Of a stretch of 64,000 bases of DNA, positions 59,653 to 64,000 are shown in pieces. The notes beneath the pieces were generated by a model that saw only the letters and a list, made by a program, of their open reading frames with translations, was not told the origin of the DNA and did not search any database. Source of the stretch: JAGPCK01 sp964535575 (lineage in GTDB: Bacteria; Bacteroidota; Bacteroidia; UKL13-3); NCBI GenBank assembly GCA_964535575.1, contig CAZHTC010000001.1:186001-250000 (forward strand). Reading direction: 5' to 3'. Made by a program: the position numbers and the translations under genes. The first letter of the stretch is position 1; every line of letters starts with the position of its first letter.

Positions 59653-60483
59653 ATGAAACCACAACTACGCTCCGCTATTCTATTGTTAATGGTTTTCTGC
59701 ACCATTCAGGTTCACGCTCAAAACCTGCCTCCGGGTATTCCGGAAAACAGTAAAATTATTCAGGGAAACGATACCGCTTCCGTTGACTGGACCAATCAAC
59801 TGCTTACGGCTAAAGGGTGGTCATTTCTCGACACCATCCGTTTTAAAAACCGAGCGCAGGCCGAGATGATGGCTACGCGTGGTGCTATTGCTGTTGCGCA
59901 GCGCAATTTACTTGAATTGGTAATGGGTGTAAACGTAACCAGTGTAACCACTGTGCGCGATTATGTAACCGAAAGCGATGTGGTGGTAACCAAACTACAG
60001 GGGATGATGAAAAACTCGCGTCAGGTAGGCAAACCGGTAATTAAAAACGGGGTGGTTGAAGTGGTGATGCAAGTTGCTATTTATGATGTAACATCAGGCG
60101 ATGAATCGGTGGCCTCAGTAATCGGGAAAAAAGTGAGTGAAACGTCTGCTAAAACAAAAGCCGCAACGGTATTGTGCGACTCCAATGGATTTAAACCTTC
60201 CCTGCTTCCGGTAGTAAAAGATTTGCAGGGAAATTTGATTTACAACCTCAATAATCCAAAAGCACTTCTTACAGGTAAAAAACCGGTTTTCCTTAAAAGT
60301 TCCGATGCAGCTTTAAGTGCGTTGGAAAAAGGAAAGTTTGGTGAGGTAGCTGAAGCGGCTTTAAAAGATTGCGAACTGGTAGTAAAACCGAATGCAGGCA
60401 AAGGTAAAATGACCACTCAGCAATGGCTTGACATTGGAAAAACCGCACTGAAAATAGGATCAACTCTTATGTTGTTTATCTAG
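59653..60483 (+). CDS. Exported LPP20/FlgP-like protein
   Basis: This 276-residue protein has a signal peptide (about 1-22, ending VHAQ) and no lipobox. The core (about 50-155) follows the LPP20 family pattern: a strand, then an Ala-rich helix (MMATRGAIAVAQRNLLELVMG), then alternating strands (VNVTSVTTVRDYVTESD, VVEVVMQVAIYDV). FlgP of Vibrio is an LPP20-type outer-membrane protein. A second part (about 170-276) is unassigned. It heads an operon of three envelope genes. The FlgP link is structural inference. Confidence 0.72.
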   Translation: MKPQLRSAILLLMVFCTIQVHAQNLPPGIPENSKIIQGNDTASVDWTNQLLTAKGWSFLDTIRFKNRAQAEMMATRGAIAVAQRNLLELVMGVNVTSVTTVRDYVTESDVVVTKLQGMMKNSRQVGKPVIKNGVVEVVMQVAIYDVTSGDESVASVIGKKVSETSAKTKAATVLCDSNGFKPSLLPVVKDLQGNLIYNLNNPKALLTGKKPVFLKSSDAALSALEKGKFGEVAEAALKDCELVVKPNAGKGKMTTQQWLDIGKTALKIGSTLMLFI

Positions 60484-60490
60484 CATAACC

Positions 60491-61645
60491 ATGATTTTTC
60501 GTTTACTTCTGCTCGCTTTTTTCATTCCATTAGTTTCCTCCGGGCAAACACTAAGTGAAGTGCAGGCCACCGGGCATGGAATGGACAGGCCCTCCGCCAT
60601 TTCAGATGCCTTACGTCAGGCTATTTCGCAGGCCTGTGGCACCTATGTACAATCAACCACTAAGGTTGAAAATTACATGACACTTGAGGATGCCATTGTA
60701 ACCAATACCAGCGGATATATTCAGTCGTATCAGGTAACTTCAGAAAAAAAGAACGGCAACGATTATGAAGTAAGTGTTACTGCCAAAGTAAGTCTTGACC
60801 CGTTAAAAAAAGATGCTGCCCTGTTAGCACAGTTCACCGGAAATATCCGTTTTATGGTGTTGTACGATGAGCGTTTTGTGAAGGAAGAGGAAAAAAGCAA
60901 TTACCGTTTTGCCTACAGCCGCCTCAATGAAAAATTATTGGAAAGCAAACTGAGGTATATTGAGAGCGATAAATTCAGCCAAAGCAGCAAAGACGTTTAT
61001 GCTGCCCTTGGCAAAGATACTTCGCAAAGCACGTTTACTCAAAAATTAGGAATGATTTCGGATGCCGAGTTTTTGATGTTGATTCGAAATGTGCAGGTAC
61101 GTGTGGAGCAAAAATCGGCCGGGTTGTACAGTGCCAAAGCCACTATTGAAGCTTCGGCCTATGATAATTGCACAGCCGATGGGTTGGCCTCAACTGCTGC
61201 CGAAGGAGAATGGAAAACATTACCCGACAAAGAACAGGCAGTAAAAAAAGCTATCCAATCGGCCATTGAAAAATGTTACCCTCAATTAATGCAGGCTTTC
61301 ACCCAGCGTTTAGGTTCGTGGGTAAACGGAGCTCCGTTTCAACTCCGGTTTTACGGGGTTAAAACGCCACGGTACATTATTCAGCTTATTGAATTGCTTC
61401 ATCAGGATGCCGATTTTGGCGGAGAGATGCAACACATGCTTACTCCCAATTATATTCGCCTTGACTTTACTTACAAAGGACGCCCTACTGCACTTTACAC
61501 TAAACTGATGCAGTACATCGATCAGTTGCCCGAGTTGAAAAAACTGCAGCTTGATGTAAAAATATTTTATGGAAGGCAGCTTTCATTAGCACCTCCCAAA
61601 TATGTGATTCCCGGAAATTCCCAACCCATAACTCCAACCAAATGA
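60491..61645 (+). CDS. Exported FlgT_N-like protein
   Basis: This 384-residue protein has a signal peptide (about 1-18, ending VSSGQ). The region at about 20-110 (VQATGHGMDRPSAISDALRQ, TKVENYMTLEDAIVTNTSGY, YEVSVTAKVSL) matches the N-terminal domain plan of FlgT and of LPP20-like proteins. A middle domain (about 115-275) and a C-terminal one (about 276-384) are unassigned. It lies 7 bp after the LPP20-like gene and overlaps the next gene by 4 bp (ATGA). It probably acts in the periplasm or at the outer membrane. Confidence 0.7.
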   Translation: MIFRLLLLAFFIPLVSSGQTLSEVQATGHGMDRPSAISDALRQAISQACGTYVQSTTKVENYMTLEDAIVTNTSGYIQSYQVTSEKKNGNDYEVSVTAKVSLDPLKKDAALLAQFTGNIRFMVLYDERFVKEEEKSNYRFAYSRLNEKLLESKLRYIESDKFSQSSKDVYAALGKDTSQSTFTQKLGMISDAEFLMLIRNVQVRVEQKSAGLYSAKATIEASAYDNCTADGLASTAAEGEWKTLPDKEQAVKKAIQSAIEKCYPQLMQAFTQRLGSWVNGAPFQLRFYGVKTPRYIIQLIELLHQDADFGGEMQHMLTPNYIRLDFTYKGRPTALYTKLMQYIDQLPELKKLQLDVKIFYGRQLSLAPPKYVIPGNSQPITPTK

Positions 61646-63012
61646 AGAAAATTTTACTTATCATTTTAATTTCCTTCGCCAGTTCTATTGCATTTGCACA
61701 AAATGACGATGTGCTTTTGCGTTTATCAGATAAGATAGCTGAACAGATTTTTCAAACCATAACCAGAGACGGGCGCGTGCCAAAAGGTTCGAAAATAGCT
61801 GTGCTCAATTTTATGAATATGAAAGACCACAGCGATTCCATTCGCACCCCTTTTGGTGCCGAAGTGGGTAAGGCTGTTACGCACCGCATGCAGCAAATAG
61901 CCCTGAGTAAAAAAATGCCCTTCACTGTACTGGTGCCAAATGCCGAAGCCGAACGAATGATGAGTTCCTTTTTTGTAGTTCCGGATAGCGTGGATGAAAG
62001 CGATTTCTGGTCAAGGTACCTGAACAGCCAAAAACCCGATTATTACGTGAGCTGCGCTTATCGCATTGCCGATGATTATTCGGCCATACATATTCGCAAC
62101 GGGCATTTGATACCCGACAGGTACAATACGAATTTACCCAGCATTCCGATCGCTAATTTTTCGTTCGAACTCAATTCTCAGGAAGAGAAGCAACAAATCA
62201 TGCATCACCAGGTGATACAGGATATGAAAGAACTATGCGACCAGTTTGCATACCAGTTAAAATTTCACTTAAAAATAAAAAACATCCGGCTCAACTATTT
62301 TACTGATGAACTGAGCGGAGCAGTGACTCCATTTTCTAAAAAAATAAACGAAACACTTACCGCATCGCTAACCCGCATAGGAGGTTATCAGGTTACCCTG
62401 ATTGAACCCGGCAAGCGTGGGATATTTGACAAAAATGACAATATATACGAAGTGCGTGGGAAATTTACCACCGAAGGTGAATACGTGAAAGTACTCGGTT
62501 TTTTAGTGAATTCGGGCAACGAAGCTACCATTGCCTCGGCCGAATTTTACCTGCCTAAAAAAGTAATGGAAACAAACGGAACGGTAGTGAGTTTAACAGC
62601 TAAACTCACCGCTGATTTATGGACCAACAAGGGCATGGAAAATGTGTCGTACGTAGATGGTGAAGTGATGCAGATTTTTTATCAAACCAACAAACCGGCA
62701 TATGTACGCTTGATTTATGTTACTGCAGACGGGCAACGTATTTTAATGGTGGATAATCAATACATCGACATGTCGATGGCCGGAAAACCACTTACCGTTC
62801 CCACCGAATTAAGTTGTGCCCAGCCTTTCGGTTCGGAGCGGATTATTTTAATGGTGAGCACTGCCCAGTTTGATAATATTCCTTATGTGATACAGGGAGG
62901 AGTAAAAGTAATTACGATTGACCCCAACACCGCCATTGCTGCACGGGGATTTAAGCAGGAAATAGAACATTTAGAAAAAAATATTCCGGTTACTACCGTT
63001 TCAAGAAAATAA
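61642..63012 (+). CDS. Exported FlgO/CsgG-like protein with DUF4384 domain
   Basis: This 456-residue protein has a signal peptide (about 1-19, ending AFAQ). A FlgO/CsgG-like part follows (about 25-220) around KGSKIAVLNFMNMKDHSD and the long helix-strand alternation after it. The C-terminal part (about 340-440; GEVMQIFYQTNKPAYVRLIY, FGSERIILMVSTAQF) matches DUF4384. Such proteins form outer-membrane assemblies. Translation is coupled to the upstream gene. With its two neighbours it resembles the flgO-flgP-flgT set of Vibrio, but no flagellar genes are present here. Confidence 0.7.
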   Translation: MKKILLIILISFASSIAFAQNDDVLLRLSDKIAEQIFQTITRDGRVPKGSKIAVLNFMNMKDHSDSIRTPFGAEVGKAVTHRMQQIALSKKMPFTVLVPNAEAERMMSSFFVVPDSVDESDFWSRYLNSQKPDYYVSCAYRIADDYSAIHIRNGHLIPDRYNTNLPSIPIANFSFELNSQEEKQQIMHHQVIQDMKELCDQFAYQLKFHLKIKNIRLNYFTDELSGAVTPFSKKINETLTASLTRIGGYQVTLIEPGKRGIFDKNDNIYEVRGKFTTEGEYVKVLGFLVNSGNEATIASAEFYLPKKVMETNGTVVSLTAKLTADLWTNKGMENVSYVDGEVMQIFYQTNKPAYVRLIYVTADGQRILMVDNQYIDMSMAGKPLTVPTELSCAQPFGSERIILMVSTAQFDNIPYVIQGGVKVITIDPNTAIAARGFKQEIEHLEKNIPVTTVSRK

Positions 63013-63016
63013 TATC

Positions 63017-63319
63017 ATGGTTAAACATATTGTATGCTGGAGGCTGAAAGATGAAGCCAACGGAATGAGCAAAGAAGAAAATGCCAAAACAATAAAAGAG
63101 AAATTAGAATCACTGCAAGGACAAATTCACGGGTTAATTAAAATTGAAGTAGGATTTGACTTTCTGCATTCCCCCGAATCGATGGATATTGTGCTTTACT
63201 CAGAATTTGAAAGCAGGGCAGCTTTAGATTTTTACCAGCAACATCCGTTGCATAAAGCTATCATGCCATTTATTGGTGAAGCCCGAAACGAGCGCAGGGT
63301 GGTGGATTACGAAATATAG
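63017..63319 (+). CDS. Dabb-family (stress-responsive alpha/beta-barrel) protein
   Basis: This 100-residue single-domain protein of the dimeric alpha/beta-barrel fold has the family's opening MVKHIVCWRLKDEA, the helix LKxxIxGLxKIEVGFDFL and the end FYQQHPLHKAIMPFIGE. Dabb proteins range from cyclases to stress proteins; the activity here is not readable. It starts four bases after the DUF4384 gene stop and is probably cotranscribed. The convergent regulator gene ends six bases past its stop. Confidence 0.88.
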   Translation: MVKHIVCWRLKDEANGMSKEENAKTIKEKLESLQGQIHGLIKIEVGFDFLHSPESMDIVLYSEFESRAALDFYQQHPLHKAIMPFIGEARNERRVVDYEI

Positions 63320-63325
63320 TATAGT

Positions 63326-64000
63326 TTACACCCCCAGCACGGCTTTGAGTTTGGGATAACCGCTGCGGCTCAAGGGCACTTTTGCCCCCGATTTTAACAC
63401 TGCAAAATGATGTTCGTTATCGGGTGATTCGATTCGGGTAATTTGCGCCAATTGCAGAATATACGAACGGTGCACACGTACGAATAATGCTGCATCAAGT
63501 ACATGTTCAAAATACGTCATCGTTTTTTTCTTGAGGAATGAGCCATCGGCAGTGTGAATGCGTACGTAATCATCATCGGCCTCGAGAAAATGAATATCGT
63601 TTACCGGGATAATCCGGATTTTGCTTCCGGTTTTAATCACCACGCGTTGCGATTGCTCGGGTTGAGCAGCGGCCTCCTCCATCACAGCTTTGGTACCGGT
63701 GGTTGATTTTTTCTCGCGGTATTGTTCTTTCCATTTCTGTATGGCTTTATCAAACCTATCTTTACTGAATGGTTTTAGTAAATAATCTACCGCATGCGCT
63801 TCAAAAGCCTTTAACGCAAACTCATCAAAGGCAGTGGTAAAAATAACCGAAGGTGGTTCATCAATTAACTCAAGCATTTCAAACCCGTTAATTTTGGGCA
63901 TTTGTATATCCAGAAAAATTAAATCGGGTTTATGTTGTTGTATGGCTTTTACCCCTTCAAATCCATCATTGCATTCCTGCACCACTTCCATATCAGGGTA
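63326..64000 (-). CDS. LytTR-type response regulator, N-terminus cut by window edge
   Basis: At least 224 residues are present; the frame is open to the window edge. The receiver domain is missing its first strand, but the phosphoacceptor Asp is seen in DLIFLDIQMPKINGFEML (about 26-43). Lys in LLKPFSKDRF completes the switch region. A LytTR DNA-binding domain (about 118-221: IPVNDIHFLEADDDYVRIHT, LDAALFVRVHRSYILQLAQI) follows. It is an AlgR/AgrA-like regulator; the sensor kinase is presumably just outside the window. Confidence 0.92.
   Translation of the reverse strand, partial: YPDMEVVQECNDGFEGVKAIQQHKPDLIFLDIQMPKINGFEMLELIDEPPSVIFTTAFDEFALKAFEAHAVDYLLKPFSKDRFDKAIQKWKEQYREKKSTTGTKAVMEEAAAQPEQSQRVVIKTGSKIRIIPVNDIHFLEADDDYVRIHTADGSFLKKKTMTYFEHVLDAALFVRVHRSYILQLAQITRIESPDNEHHFAVLKSGAKVPLSRSGYPKLKAVLGV

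Overview
The window looks like chromosome of a member of the phylum Bacteroidota. The evidence is the type IX secretion/gliding genes (PorU, PorV, PorP/SprF, PorQ-like, GldJ), a TonB-dependent receptor paired with a DUF4249 lipoprotein, DUF4421 and GSCFA proteins, an ECF sigma factor with a membrane anti-sigma partner, AT-rich DNA, almost no Shine-Dalgarno sequences, and many perfect copies of the Bacteroidota -7 promoter element TAnnTTTG just upstream of genes. Family names come from reading the proteins, not from searches.

Layout. 1-2.6 kb: an edge-truncated conserved gene, then an ECF sigma factor and an anti-sigma/beta-barrel protein. 2.8-4.9 kb: groES-groEL. 4.9-9.2 kb: GSCFA protein and a TonB receptor/DUF4249 pair. 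9.2-17.2 kb: amino-acid permease, thymidine kinase, a large propeller/barrel protein, a metallo-beta-lactamase-fold hydrolase with a 45-residue membrane protein, and ispF. 17.2-24.9 kb: type IX secretion/gliding cluster porV-porU / porP-gldJ. 25-29.2 kb: frr, an AsmA-like/GT51 transglycosylase and two partners. 29.2-33.7 kb: histidine phosphatase, a thioesterase with isochorismate synthase (menaquinone entry), a PorQ-like protein with a propeller lipoprotein. 33.7-35.9 kb: small lipoproteins, one split by a frameshift at a T8 run, and a Rieske protein. 36-37.2 kb: pgk. 37.2-38.1 kb: tRNA-Arg(UCU), tRNA-Pro(UGG), tRNA-Ser(GCU), with a GIY-YIG nuclease gene wedged among tRNA-Arg fragments. 38.2-50.9 kb: double-AAA ATPase, Nudix, LpxR-like protein, subtilase, aconitase and M48 protease. 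50.9-57.7 kb: an AT-rich accessory block. 57.7-59.6 kb: tRNA-Arg(CCG) and miaA-zinc ribbon-rluE. 59.6-64 kb: an envelope operon with FlgP/FlgT/FlgO-like parts, a Dabb protein and an edge-truncated LytTR regulator.

How the genes fit together. PorU, PorV, PorP and GldJ belong to one secretion/motility machine. PorU is the surface sortase, PorV its outer-membrane partner and GldJ a lipoprotein needed for the motor and tracks. The thioesterase and isochorismate synthase probably serve menaquinone synthesis. The sigma factor and its overlapping partner form a regulatory pair.

The two places most worth a closer look are the tRNA-Arg(UCU) locus and the accessory block. At the tRNA locus, a GIY-YIG gene plus an intact tRNA sits between a 5' and a 3' fragment of the same tRNA, and each fragment carries a palindrome. 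The accessory block holds a candidate HEPN-zinc ribbon protein, a RES-domain toxin-like protein, a CoiA-like nuclease, a PD-(D/E)XK-like protein and several tiny genes. It is bordered by REP-like hairpins on one side and by a tRNA-Arg(CCG) with a repeated 3' end on the other.
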